Positions 1 through 5,986 are shown, counted from the first letter of the stretch. The stretch is DNA of 7,631 bases from an uncultured Clostridia bacterium (GCA_937894185.1 CALCSA010000475.1:1-7631); one strand, 5' to 3'. Notes: generated by a model from the letters alone, not told the origin. Numbers and translations are program-made.

Positions 1-139
1 GGAGCTGCTCACCCTGCCTTCGGGAGCATCGGGGGGGCGAGTGATCCGGGCTCATCCCAGGTTGCTGGATTTGGTGGAGGCGGATTTTGCAGAGGAGCTG
101 CTGGACGTGGACACCCGGGAGGATTTGCAGAACCTATAG
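1..139 (+). CDS. Nucleotidyltransferase-like protein (MobA/MocA type), C-terminal end only
   Basis: This is the last 45 codons of a gene that begins outside the window. It is read in the frame starting at position 2 and ends with TAG at 137-139. The tail contains GGRVIRAHPRLLDLVE, followed by an acidic stretch and LLDVDTREDLQNL. A D-(V/I)-D-T-x-E-D-L ending is the usual C-terminus of MobA-like NTP transferases (the NTP_transf_3 fold), which transfer a nucleotide to molybdopterin or to a sugar phosphate. The catalytic N-terminal GxG loop is not in view, so the substrate cannot be judged. The strong hairpin 58 bases downstream suggests this gene ends its transcription unit and is unrelated to the TRAP operon. 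The family call is moderate and the exact function is unknown. Confidence 0.6.
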   Translation, partial: ELLTLPSGASGGRVIRAHPRLLDLVEADFAEELLDVDTREDLQNL

Positions 140-196
140 TGGAACAACGGTACGAAACCGTTCTCCCATTAAGATGCGGGATGGGTGTAATATTTT

Positions 197-234
197 AAAA
201 AGGGCAGACAGCAACGAAGCTGTCTGCCCTTTTT
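197..234. terminator. Bidirectional rho-independent terminator
   Basis: Positions 197-212 and 219-234 form a perfect 16-bp stem around a 6-base loop. The core is GGGCAGACAGC, flanked by an A-run on the left and a T-run on the right, so a U-tract follows the hairpin on either strand. It lies between the 3' end of the nucleotidyltransferase-like gene (+) and the 3' end of the lacI-type gene (-). It can therefore end both converging transcripts. Confidence 0.9.
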
Positions 235-258
235 ATGTGTCGTCTTTTCGCAATATGA

Positions 259-278
259 TTTCCTCCCTGAGGAGAAAA
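259..278 (-). other. Hairpin in the lacI-gene 3' untranslated region
   Basis: On the minus strand the arms TTTTCTCC and GGAGGAAA pair over 8 bp, with one G-U wobble, around a TCAG loop. On the plus strand the wobble becomes an A-C mismatch, so the structure favours the minus-strand transcript. No U-tract follows, so it is not a complete terminator. It may protect the 3' end of the repressor mRNA. The rest of 235-382 holds only a GC-rich inverted repeat (CCGCCC at 314-319 with GGGCGG at 339-344), and no gene is seen there. Confidence 0.35.
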
Positions 279-382
279 GAGCTTTCGCGCGGAGAGCCGA
301 AAAGAATACTTGCCGCCCTAAATAATGCCGTTCGGTTGGGCGGAGCATGACTTGACATGAAAAGCGGTTTTGCCAGTCTATA

Positions 383-1429
383 CTATAGATAATCGTGGAA
401 ATTGCTTTTCAATACAATGCCTAAGGGAACATAACGAACTTCTTCATCGGCGGGCTGTCCGGAAAGATGTTCGTACAGCATCCAGACAGCATTTTTGCTC
501 TGCAATTCCGGCGCCTGCCAGATGGTAGCATCTACCGTGCCGTTTTGCAGATAAGGTTCCAGTTCTTCAAAAACGTCACTGCTGATTGCAACGATAGATT
601 GCCCCAAGTTCGTGCGGTCCAATGCATGGCACATGGCCATCACGTTGGAGGCGCTGTTGCAATAGATGCCCACAATATCCGGGTGAGACTGCAGTTCCTG
701 CACCAAGGTATCCTCCAGCGAAAGATTGCCGCATGCATTGCACACATCCAGAATGGCAAGACCGGGGCGATTTTCTATGATGTAGTCGCGAAAACCAAGG
801 GCATTATCACGCAAAAGCTTGAGCTTATGGTTTCCGCTCATGAGGAGAAGACGGCCGGTATCCGGTACCATTTTGGAAAGCAGCTCGGCAGCAAGACGCC
901 CGGTACGCCTGCCCGATGCGCGCACACAGCCCACGCGGCAGGACCCTACCGCATCGGAATCCACCGTTACGACCGGTACGTTCTTTTTCTGCAACTGTTC
1001 AAAATAAGGATTGAGGCTTGTGTCGTCCCAACAATAAGTAATGACTCCGTGAATATCGTCCCGCTCCAGAATGCTTTCAAAAATAGGGATCTGGTCGGCG
1101 CTTACACGCCCGCAGGGCATTCGTTCCAGTGTGACGTTATAATCAAGCATGAGCTTTTCGGCCACATCGATGCCTTCCCAAATTTTGCGGAAAAATTGGT
1201 TGCATTCATGAGGCAAAAGCGGCAGAACAACGGCAATGTTCAGCATGCCACGCTTTAGTCTGGAGGCAGTAGCGTTCACCGAATAGTGAAGATCGTTGGT
1301 GATCTTTAGAATTTTCTGGCGCGTTTTTTCGCTGACGCCGGGTTTGCTGTAGATCGCTTTGTGCACCGTCGGGACGGAGACGCCCGCAATAGCAGCAATA
1401 TCTTTAATGGTAGGCTTTGCGTTTTCCAT
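383..1429 (-). CDS. LacI-family transcriptional repressor
   Basis: This 348-residue protein has the full LacI/GalR layout and length. A helix-turn-helix lies at about residues 7-27 (TIKDIAAIAGVS, then VPTVHKAIYS). The linker PGVSEKTRQKI follows, then a hinge helix at about 52-60 with the minor-groove leucine L58. A periplasmic-binding-protein-like sugar domain begins at about 64 (NIAVVLPLL) and carries the effector. The ATG at 1429 was chosen because GGAGG stands four bases upstream and the HTH begins six residues in. Longer readings upstream encode a hydrophobic, AT-rich stretch that is really promoter DNA. The recognition helix reads TVHKA where most members have TVSRV. It is divergent from the TRAP operon, and three LacI-type palindromes lie in the shared control region, so it probably represses that operon until a sugar or pathway intermediate binds. 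Family certain; target well supported; effector unknown. Confidence 0.93.
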   Translation of the reverse strand: MENAKPTIKDIAAIAGVSVPTVHKAIYSKPGVSEKTRQKILKITNDLHYSVNATASRLKRGMLNIAVVLPLLPHECNQFFRKIWEGIDVAEKLMLDYNVTLERMPCGRVSADQIPIFESILERDDIHGVITYCWDDTSLNPYFEQLQKKNVPVVTVDSDAVGSCRVGCVRASGRRTGRLAAELLSKMVPDTGRLLLMSGNHKLKLLRDNALGFRDYIIENRPGLAILDVCNACGNLSLEDTLVQELQSHPDIVGIYCNSASNVMAMCHALDRTNLGQSIVAISSDVFEELEPYLQNGTVDATIWQAPELQSKNAVWMLYEHLSGQPADEEVRYVPLGIVLKSNFHDYL

Positions 1430-1489
1430 AACTCCTCCGTGGCCTGTTTTTCTTCCATCGCGGATCTGTTGGACTTCTGTACAATTAAC

Positions 1490-1517
1490 AGTATACAAAA
1501 TAAGTGAAAAAAAGCAA
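1490..1517 (-). promoter_or_regulatory. Sigma-A promoter of the lacI-type gene
   Basis: Read on the minus strand, TTGCTT (1517-1512) and TATACT (1495-1490) are separated by 16 bases. Transcription would start near 1483, giving a leader of about 54 bases before the ATG at 1429. The -10 box is a good match and the -35 is moderate. An operator-like palindrome (1530-1537) lies just upstream of the -35, so autoregulation is possible. Confidence 0.6.
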
Positions 1518-1527
1518 GTTAAAAAAA

Positions 1528-1540
1528 GAAAACGTTTAAT
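1528..1540. promoter_or_regulatory. LacI-type operator O1
   Basis: The perfect 8-bp palindrome AAACGTTT occupies 1530-1537. On the minus strand the extended site reads ATTAAACGTTTTC, which shares TAAACGTTT with O2 and O3. A central CpG flanked by AAA/TTT is the classic LacI/GalR operator core, where the hinge-helix leucine inserts. It sits just upstream of the repressor gene's own -35 and 136 bases from O2 (centre to centre), about 13 helical turns. That distance would suit looping, but looping is inferred. Confidence 0.55.
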
Positions 1541-1621
1541 ATTGATATAAAATACTGTAGAAATAATGCACAATAAATAATTAATAAAAATAGTAAAATC
1601 AGAAAAATAGTATATGTATTA

Positions 1622-1649
1622 TTGACTTTTTTAAAAAATAAAGTATACT
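1622..1649 (+). promoter_or_regulatory. Main sigma-A promoter of the TRAP operon
   Basis: TTGACT (1622-1627) and TATACT (1644-1649) are spaced by 16 bases in an AT-rich tract. Each box is one base off consensus. Transcription should start near 1656, leaving a leader of about 140 bases before the cupin TTG start. Operator O2 begins about 7-10 bases after the predicted start, a standard position for repression by a LacI-family protein. Confidence 0.75.
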
Positions 1650-1662
1650 TCATTCCAGTAAT

Positions 1663-1676
1663 GATAAACGTTTTCC
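1663..1676. promoter_or_regulatory. LacI-type operator O2
   Basis: The site reads GATAAACGTTTTCC, with the perfect core AAACGTTT at 1666-1673 and a further symmetric G/C pair at the ends (1663 and 1676). It lies immediately downstream of the predicted start of the main operon promoter. Its right flank continues CCAAG, and O3 has CCTAG at the same offset, so O2 and O3 agree at 12 of 14 positions from the core rightward. Confidence 0.7.
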
Positions 1677-1721
1677 AAGACGATTTTACAAAGAATAAAC
1701 GGTTTTTTTAAAATATATTCT

Positions 1722-1749
1722 TTGATTATAGAAAAATTACAAATATTAT
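1722..1749 (+). promoter_or_regulatory. Possible second promoter of the TRAP operon
   Basis: TTGATT (1722-1727) and TATTAT (1744-1749) are spaced by 16 bases. A perfect TATAAT also occurs at 1754-1759, but it has no matching -35 at 16-18 bases. If the first pair is used, transcription would start near 1756, and O3 would sit at nearly the same offset from it as O2 does from the main promoter. The tract is so AT-rich that chance matches are likely. Confidence 0.3.
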
Positions 1750-1760
1750 CAATTATAATA

Positions 1761-1774
1761 AATAAACGTTTACC
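1761..1774. promoter_or_regulatory. LacI-type operator O3
   Basis: This site contains the longest perfect dyad of the three: the 10-bp palindrome TAAACGTTTA at 1763-1772. It lies between the promoters and the cupin ribosome binding site, 98 bases from O2 centre to centre. A weaker half-site (AATAAACGG, 1694-1702) lies between O2 and O3. Bound repressor here could block elongation or a second promoter. Confidence 0.65.
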
Positions 1775-1781
1775 TAGTTAC

Positions 1782-1787
1782 AGGAGG
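1782..1787 (+). promoter_or_regulatory. Ribosome binding site that fixes the cupin TTG start
   Basis: A full AGGAGG sits nine bases before an in-frame TTG at 1797-1799. No ATG or GTG is available near it in that frame. A longer reading from the TTG at 1722 would put coding sequence across operator O3 and has no Shine-Dalgarno site, so the start at 1797 is preferred. Confidence 0.75.
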
Positions 1788-1796
1788 ATTGCAAAA

Positions 1797-2129
1797 TTGA
1801 AGTACTTTTCCAAGGCAGATAAACATGCACCAAAGGATGTACCGGGTGCAACGAATTACCCAATCTTCCCCGATGGTTCAGCGCCCTGCCGCGGCTGTAA
1901 CGCCAGCGTGAACTTTTATCATTGCGGAGAATATCCCGCTCCGGGCGTGCACGACGATAACGAGGGCTTTTATGTTGTCCATGGCAGCGGTATGGCAAAA
2001 GTAGGGGAAGAAGAAACCGCCATCAGTGCGGGCAGTTTCTTTTACGCACCTGCAGGGGTACCCCATGCAATTAAAAAAGATGCCCGGTCGTCGGGGCTGG
2101 AGGTTATACTGTTTCACTTCCCGGCGTAA
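1797..2129 (+). CDS. Small single-domain cupin protein, first gene of the operon
   Basis: This 110-residue protein forms one cupin_2 beta-barrel, with no signal peptide or membrane segment, so it is cytoplasmic. Cupin motif 1 is seen at about 50-65 as G-V-H52-D53-D54-N-E56 followed by YVVHGSG. The second histidine of the usual HxH pair is aspartate here. Motif 2 is seen at 79-90 as G-SFFYA-P85-A-G87-VP-H90. H52, E56 and H90, perhaps with D54, could hold a metal. Cupins of this size act as sugar isomerases, mutarotase-like helpers, dioxygenases or ligand-binding proteins, so function cannot be assigned from the fold. As first gene of a TRAP/isomerase operon it may act on the imported sugar. 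TTG initiation may lower its translation relative to downstream genes. A 63-base gap with a small hairpin separates it from the next gene. Confidence 0.85.
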   Translation: MKYFSKADKHAPKDVPGATNYPIFPDGSAPCRGCNASVNFYHCGEYPAPGVHDDNEGFYVVHGSGMAKVGEEETAISAGSFFYAPAGVPHAIKKDARSSGLEVILFHFPA

Positions 2130-2152
2130 CGATACGGTAGATTAAGGCGTCA

Positions 2153-2169
2153 AGCACAGGTGCTGTGCT
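2153..2169 (+). other. Small intercistronic hairpin
   Basis: AGCACAG and CTGTGCT pair over 7 bp around a GTG loop, in the gap between the cupin gene and the RpiB-like gene. No U-tract follows. It lies just upstream of the AAGGAGG (2179-2185) of the next gene and may affect mRNA processing or stability rather than termination. Confidence 0.35.
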
Positions 2170-2192
2170 GTGATGGATAAGGAGGGAAAGCA

Positions 2193-2666
2193 ATGAGGGT
2201 AGCAATCGCATGCGAAGCATCTTCGTTTCTTTTAAAAGAAGCGGTTAAAAAGCGTATCGAAGCCTTGGGTTATGAGGTTTTGGATGTCGGTCAGCAAAGA
2301 GAGGACGAAAATGCACTCTATTTTGAGGTGGCGCAGAAACTTGCCGAGGCCGTTCAAAGCGGCCAGTGCCAAAAAGGCATTGTCCTTTGCGGTACGGGTG
2401 CGGGGGTCAGCATGATCGTCAACAAGTATCGCGGTGTCTATTGCGTGGCCTGCGAGAGCGTATTCACAGCAGAAAAGATTTCCCATATCAACAATGCCAA
2501 TGTATTGGCTATGGGGTCAAGAGTTGTCAGCTGGGATATGGGGGGCGAAATGGCAGAACAATTTCTTGCGGGAAAATGGTGTGAGGGCTTTGCGGAGCAG
2601 CGCCGTCTGAACAACCAAAAAGGTTATGAGGTGTTACAGGGGATTGAAGCCAGGCACTTTAAATAG
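2193..2666 (+). CDS. RpiB/LacA/LacB-family sugar(-phosphate) isomerase, divergent active site
   Basis: The 157 residues match the RpiB/LacAB fold over its whole length: MRVAIAC at the start, KGIVLCGTGAGVSMIVNKYRG in the middle and NNANVLAMGSRVVS after it. Family members interconvert aldose and ketose phosphates, for example ribose-5-P/ribulose-5-P or allose-6-P/allulose-6-P. The cysteine and GTG loop of the active site are kept (CGTGAG). The N-terminal D-H-x-G motif is replaced by E-A-S-S. The catalytic histidine before N-D-x-N is isoleucine, with a His one place earlier. The GRHQ segment near the C-terminus is GFAE, although QR remains. From memory of E. coli RpiB, these positions open the ring and bind phosphate. 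The substrate may therefore be an unusual or unphosphorylated acidic sugar. AAGGAGG stands seven bases before the ATG. Family secure; substrate unknown. Confidence 0.88.
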   Translation: MRVAIACEASSFLLKEAVKKRIEALGYEVLDVGQQREDENALYFEVAQKLAEAVQSGQCQKGIVLCGTGAGVSMIVNKYRGVYCVACESVFTAEKISHINNANVLAMGSRVVSWDMGGEMAEQFLAGKWCEGFAEQRRLNNQKGYEVLQGIEARHFK

Positions 2667-2689
2667 CGAGCCATGGGAGGGGAGAAGGT

Positions 2690-3211
2690 ATGAAAAAGTT
2701 CTTGGAACGCATCAATAAGGCGTTGGATGTTATTTTTAACGTTTTGAGAACATATTCCAAAATCGTTTTGTTGGCTGTGGTTCTAATTGTCAGCGCACAG
2801 GTGATCTCGCGGAAATTCTTGCGGCACAGTATTATATGGTCGGAAGAAGTAGCGCTGCTTCTTATGGTTTGGATGGCGTTTATTTCAATGGCCATCGGCG
2901 TTGCAAAGAATATTCACATCCGAATCGAAATGTTCTACGATCGGTTTCCCAAGCCCATGCAAAAGGTTGCAACCTGGGTGGGGCATCTGGTGACGCTCTT
3001 TGTGGGAGCCGTCTTATTGGTGAACGGGTACCGTCTGGTTATGGCCACGCGGTACTCTACATTGCCGACCACAAAATGGCCCAGCTTTGTTTTGTACTTA
3101 ATGATTCCAGTGGGTGGTTTCTATATCGTTTACTGTACCATCCTTCATATGTTCTTTCCCGGAGCGGCAAAGCTATTTGAAGATCCCGAGGAAGAGGAGG
3201 AAACAGCATGA
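2690..3211 (+). CDS. dctQ: TRAP transporter small permease (DctQ family)
   Basis: This 173-residue protein has four hydrophobic segments, at about 22-40, 49-70, 93-113 and 131-155, as expected for the small membrane subunit of a TRAP transporter. The family signature is visible as IIWSEEVALLLMVWMAF followed by GVAKNIHIRIEMF (roughly 48-82). The C-terminus is a run of glutamates on the cytoplasmic side. Together with DctM it forms the Na+- or H+-driven permease that receives substrate from the extracytoplasmic binding protein. It follows the RpiB-like gene by 23 bases behind a GGGAGGGGAG ribosome-binding stretch. Its stop overlaps the DctM start as ATGA, so the two are probably translationally coupled. 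The symbol names the family role, not C4-dicarboxylate specificity. Confidence 0.93.
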   Translation: MKKFLERINKALDVIFNVLRTYSKIVLLAVVLIVSAQVISRKFLRHSIIWSEEVALLLMVWMAFISMAIGVAKNIHIRIEMFYDRFPKPMQKVATWVGHLVTLFVGAVLLVNGYRLVMATRYSTLPTTKWPSFVLYLMIPVGGFYIVYCTILHMFFPGAAKLFEDPEEEEETA

Positions 3212-4503
3212 CGACAGTCAGCATTGCCATTTGGTTGCTCGTAGGGGGATTTGTCGCCCTGATTATAATGAAGGTACCCATTCCCATTGCATTGATGACC
3301 ACCACGGCAATCACCATGATGTATCTTGGGCTTCCCCTGATGACAATGGTGCAGCAGATGGCCAAGTCTATCAACAGCTTTTCTCTGATGGCTGTCCCGT
3401 TTTTTATTTTGGCTGGAGAAATTATGGGCATAGGTGGCATTTCGGATAAAATGGTGGATTTCGCCAACGCCATAGTGGGGCGCTTTCGAGGAGGACTTGC
3501 CTGTGTAAACTGCCTGGACTCAATGTTCTTTGGCGGAATTTCGGGTTCTGCTGTGGCCGACGTATCCTCTTTGGGCTCCATTGTAATCCCCATGATGGAA
3601 AAATCCGGGTATGGCCGCGACTTTTCCATTGCTCTTACGGTAACAACCTCCTGTCAGGGCGTTTTGATTCCGCCCTCCCACAACATGATCTTTTTTGCTC
3701 TGGCTGCGGGCGGAGTCTCGGTGGGAAAACTGTTTTTGGGCGGCGCGATTCCAGGCATTATGCTTGGGCTGTTTCTCATGGGCTATAGCCTGCTTATATC
3801 GGTTAAGCGCAACTATCCCAAGGGAGAAGCCATGGGGTTAAAGCAAGTGCTTCGCGTTACCAAGGACGCCATGATTGCGCTCTTTACAGCAGTAATCATT
3901 ATGGGCGGCGTTACACTGGGGTGGTTTACCGCTACAGAGTCGGCAGCCATTGCGTGTCTGTATGCGTTTTTTATTTCCATGTTTGTTTACAAGCGGCTCA
4001 AGTGGCGGGATATGCCCCGCATTCTAGGCAATGTGGTATATACCCTGTGCCTTTCCTACAGCTTGATTGCAGCGGCTGGCGCCTTTGGTTATGTACTGGC
4101 ATTCCTTAAGGTGCCTGCACTGCTGACAAACGCATTGCTGTCCGTCACAGACAATAAAGTGGCGCTGCTTCTGCTGATCAATCTGATGCTTTTGTTACTG
4201 GGCTGCATTATGGATATGGCCCCCATCATCTTTATAGTGACGCCGATTCTTCTGCCGGTGATTACCGCACTGGGGATGGACCCTGTTCATTTTGGTGTAA
4301 TGATGATCTTTAACCTTGCCATTGGCCTGTGCACTCCGCCTGTTGGTTCCGCGTTGTTTGTGGGCTGCGCAGTAGGAAAAAGCACCATTGAGCGCGTTAC
4401 CAAAGAACTGCTGCCTATGTATGCCGTTATGATTGTATGCCTGCTGTTGGTTACATTTGTGCCTGCGCTTTCTACCTGGCTGCCCAATCTTGTCATGGGC
4501 TGA
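3208..4503 (+). CDS. dctM: TRAP transporter large permease (DctM family)
   Basis: The 431-residue integral membrane protein has the normal length and about eleven or twelve hydrophobic segments. DctM signatures appear in order: VPFFILAGEIM (63-73), GISDKMVDFANAIVGRFRGG (77-96), GGISGSAVADVSSLGSIVIP (109-128), LIPPSHNM (153-160), and in the C-terminal half MDMAPIIFIVTPILLP and IGLCTPPVGSALFVG. It is the transport channel of the TRAP system and carries the cation-coupled import step. The SxxxPPS loop is divergent (TTSCQGVLIPPSHN), which may reflect substrate choice. The start overlaps the dctQ stop by four bases. Family certain; substrate not readable from sequence. Confidence 0.95.
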   Translation: MTTVSIAIWLLVGGFVALIIMKVPIPIALMTTTAITMMYLGLPLMTMVQQMAKSINSFSLMAVPFFILAGEIMGIGGISDKMVDFANAIVGRFRGGLACVNCLDSMFFGGISGSAVADVSSLGSIVIPMMEKSGYGRDFSIALTVTTSCQGVLIPPSHNMIFFALAAGGVSVGKLFLGGAIPGIMLGLFLMGYSLLISVKRNYPKGEAMGLKQVLRVTKDAMIALFTAVIIMGGVTLGWFTATESAAIACLYAFFISMFVYKRLKWRDMPRILGNVVYTLCLSYSLIAAAGAFGYVLAFLKVPALLTNALLSVTDNKVALLLLINLMLLLLGCIMDMAPIIFIVTPILLPVITALGMDPVHFGVMMIFNLAIGLCTPPVGSALFVGCAVGKSTIERVTKELLPMYAVMIVCLLLVTFVPALSTWLPNLVMG

Positions 4504-4533
4504 TCGCTTTCAATTGGAGAAGGAGTCTTTTAC

Positions 4534-5283
4534 ATGAAATCCCATTTTATGCCTGCAGAGACGCTGCGGCGTCTTGAGCCGGAGGATATGGGCCTTACTT
4601 ATGGCTCGGCACAGCGTATTGAAGTTTCCGGGCCGGTGCGCCTGGAAAGTGGGGAGGAAGAGCTGTGCCTGGTATGCATCGAGGGAGAAGCCTCTTTTGC
4701 CTGCCACCAACATACCGGCAGTGCCGTGCTGTGCGATATGCTTTATGTTCCCATCCAAAGCGCCATTGAGCTGGATGGTACCAACGCGGTATTTATGCGC
4801 TTTGGTGCACCCTGTACAAAGAAATATGATTTTGCACACATTCCCTTTGCCGAGGTAGATGCCGGCAACCGCCACAAGGTTTACGGGCAGATTGAAAATA
4901 GCACCCGGCGGGACGTATGGAACTACATTGATGAAACATTCCCCTCCGGCCGCTTTTTGACCGGTATCTGCTTTGGCCGTGACGGCGGCTGGACCGCTTG
5001 GCCGCCCCACGAACATGGTGATAAACGGGAGGAAATTTACGTCTACTTCAATATGGAAGAGGACTTTGGAGTGCAGTGCGTCTACGGCGCCTTTGACGAA
5101 AAAGCCAGCGCTTATGTCGTTCAAGATGGTCATCTGGTAGCAATTCCTCGCGGGTATCATCCCAATTGCGGCTGCCCTCACGGGGGAATCCGGTATGTAT
5201 ACTGTATGATTTCTACCAAAGAGGGAGACCGGGAATTTATGGACCTGCAGATACAGGGGATATACGGCGACAAATTGGAGTGA
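4534..5283 (+). CDS. KduI/IolB-family sugar isomerase (bicupin)
   Basis: This 249-residue protein belongs to the KduI/IolB family, which includes 5-keto-4-deoxyuronate isomerase (pectin breakdown) and 5-deoxy-glucuronate isomerase (inositol breakdown). The diagnostic C-terminal half shows GGWTAWPPHEH, then EEIYVYF, DFGVQCVYG, VQDGHLVAIPRGYHP and YVYCMIS. Likely metal ligands are H159, H161, E166 (or E167) and H209. The N-terminal half (about 1-110) is a weaker second barrel, as in family bicupins. The length is slightly under the usual 270-280. It cannot be assigned to KduI or IolB by eye, and no other kdu or iol gene is nearby. It supports an acidic or deoxy sugar as pathway substrate. AGGAG lies eight bases before the ATG, and the gap after dctM is 30 bases. 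Confidence 0.85.
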   Translation: MKSHFMPAETLRRLEPEDMGLTYGSAQRIEVSGPVRLESGEEELCLVCIEGEASFACHQHTGSAVLCDMLYVPIQSAIELDGTNAVFMRFGAPCTKKYDFAHIPFAEVDAGNRHKVYGQIENSTRRDVWNYIDETFPSGRFLTGICFGRDGGWTAWPPHEHGDKREEIYVYFNMEEDFGVQCVYGAFDEKASAYVVQDGHLVAIPRGYHPNCGCPHGGIRYVYCMISTKEGDREFMDLQIQGIYGDKLE

Positions 5284-5294
5284 GGGGCGATAAG

Positions 5295-5954
5295 ATGATT
5301 AACACTGCGTCCATTATTAACGTCAACTTTTTAAACATGAAAGAAGAACTGGATGAACTGGTTGCGGGCGGCACCACTTTTTTTCACATTGATCTGATGG
5401 ACGGGCATTATGTGCCCAATCTGTGCCTGCCCATTAAACTGCTAGCCGAACTGAAAGAGGCTTACCCCCAGGTTACGATGGATGTGCATATTATGGTGAC
5501 CCATCCCGGTGATTATGTCACCCGCCTCAAGGAGGCAGGGGCCGATTACGTCTCCTTTCACACCGACAGCACGCCCTTTGTGCGCCGCGTCATCGATAAC
5601 ATTCGATCGGCGGGGATGAAACCCGGCATTATCATTAATCCCTCTCAGCGGGTCGATCATATCATACCCTTTATCCGGTATGTGGACATGGTAACGCTGA
5701 TGTCGGTAGAGCCGGGCTTTGCGGGCCAGCCTTTTTTGGAGGGCAGCATGGAGCGCTTGAGGGAAATTGCCCAGCTTCGCCAACAGCATGGGTGTAATTT
5801 TATACTTTCGGTGGATGGCGGCATTGATTATGAAAAAGGTCGTATCTGCAAGGAGATTGGTGTGGACGCCATTGTGGGCACCGTTCACAATATTTTTAAA
5901 CAGCCCAAGGGAATCCGGGAGGCTTGCCTGCGGTTTTCCCGGGAGCTGGGGTAA
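5295..5954 (+). CDS. Ribulose/allulose-phosphate 3-epimerase family protein (AlsE-like)
   Basis: This 219-residue TIM barrel of the Rpe/AlsE family moves the C3 hydroxyl of a ketose phosphate. Metal ligands are H31 and D33 in FFHIDLMDGHYVPN, H65 in DVHIMV and D174 in SVDGG; D36 is also conserved. The phosphate loop GFAGQPF (141-147) and the GT at 195-196 resemble E. coli allulose-6-phosphate epimerase more than ribulose-5-phosphate epimerase, which has GSA there. The N-terminal motif is SIINVNF, not the usual SILSADF. The ATG at 5295 was chosen for its GAGGGG (5282-5287) and for starting exactly at the barrel. Longer readings run into the previous gene. It begins 11 bases after that gene's stop. 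Next to an RpiB-like gene it recalls the allose pathway, but no kinase is present. A housekeeping rpe is unlikely in this context. Confidence 0.9.
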   Translation: MINTASIINVNFLNMKEELDELVAGGTTFFHIDLMDGHYVPNLCLPIKLLAELKEAYPQVTMDVHIMVTHPGDYVTRLKEAGADYVSFHTDSTPFVRRVIDNIRSAGMKPGIIINPSQRVDHIIPFIRYVDMVTLMSVEPGFAGQPFLEGSMERLREIAQLRQQHGCNFILSVDGGIDYEKGRICKEIGVDAIVGTVHNIFKQPKGIREACLRFSRELG

Positions 5955-5964
5955 GTAAAATTGG

Positions 5965-5986
5965 TTTCCGGTGGAAAGTTTCCACC
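5965..5986 (+). other. Intercistronic stem-loop before the dctP gene
   Basis: GGTGGAA (5970-5976) pairs with TTCCACC (5980-5986) over 7 bp around a 3-base loop. An overlapping alternative pairs TTTCC (5965-5969) with GGAAA (5973-5977) around GGT, so the two stems exclude each other. The following bases are CAAATATAAAC, with no U-run, so full termination is unlikely. A processing or stability element that raises binding-protein output relative to the upstream genes is plausible, as in many transporter operons. Confidence 0.45.

Noticed and set aside
87..350. 87-codon plus-strand frame crossing the first terminator
   Set aside because: It overlaps the nucleotidyltransferase-like gene end in another frame and then reads through the terminator hairpin. 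Composition is not protein-like.
353..384. TTGACA and TATACT boxes reading rightward at the lacI-gene 3' end
   Set aside because: The spacer is 20 bases, too long for a good sigma-A promoter, and it would only drive antisense RNA to the repressor gene.
467..1258. 263-codon plus-strand open frame opposite the lacI-type gene
   Set aside because: It is antisense to a clear LacI-family protein, has no ribosome binding site and shows no recognisable domain. It is a frame shadow.
1430..1573. N-terminal extension of the LacI-type protein to 1573
   Set aside because: The extra 48 residues translate the promoter, the operator and the ribosome binding site. The HTH and GGAGG support the ATG at 1429.
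1480..1790. Origin-like or phage attachment-like AT-rich region
   Set aside because: The AT-richness is explained by two divergent promoters and operators. No iterons, DnaA-box cluster, integrase or tRNA is present.
4510..5181. 223-codon minus-strand open frame opposite the KduI/IolB-like gene
   Set aside because: It is antisense to a gene with intact metal-binding motifs and has no initiation signal of its own.
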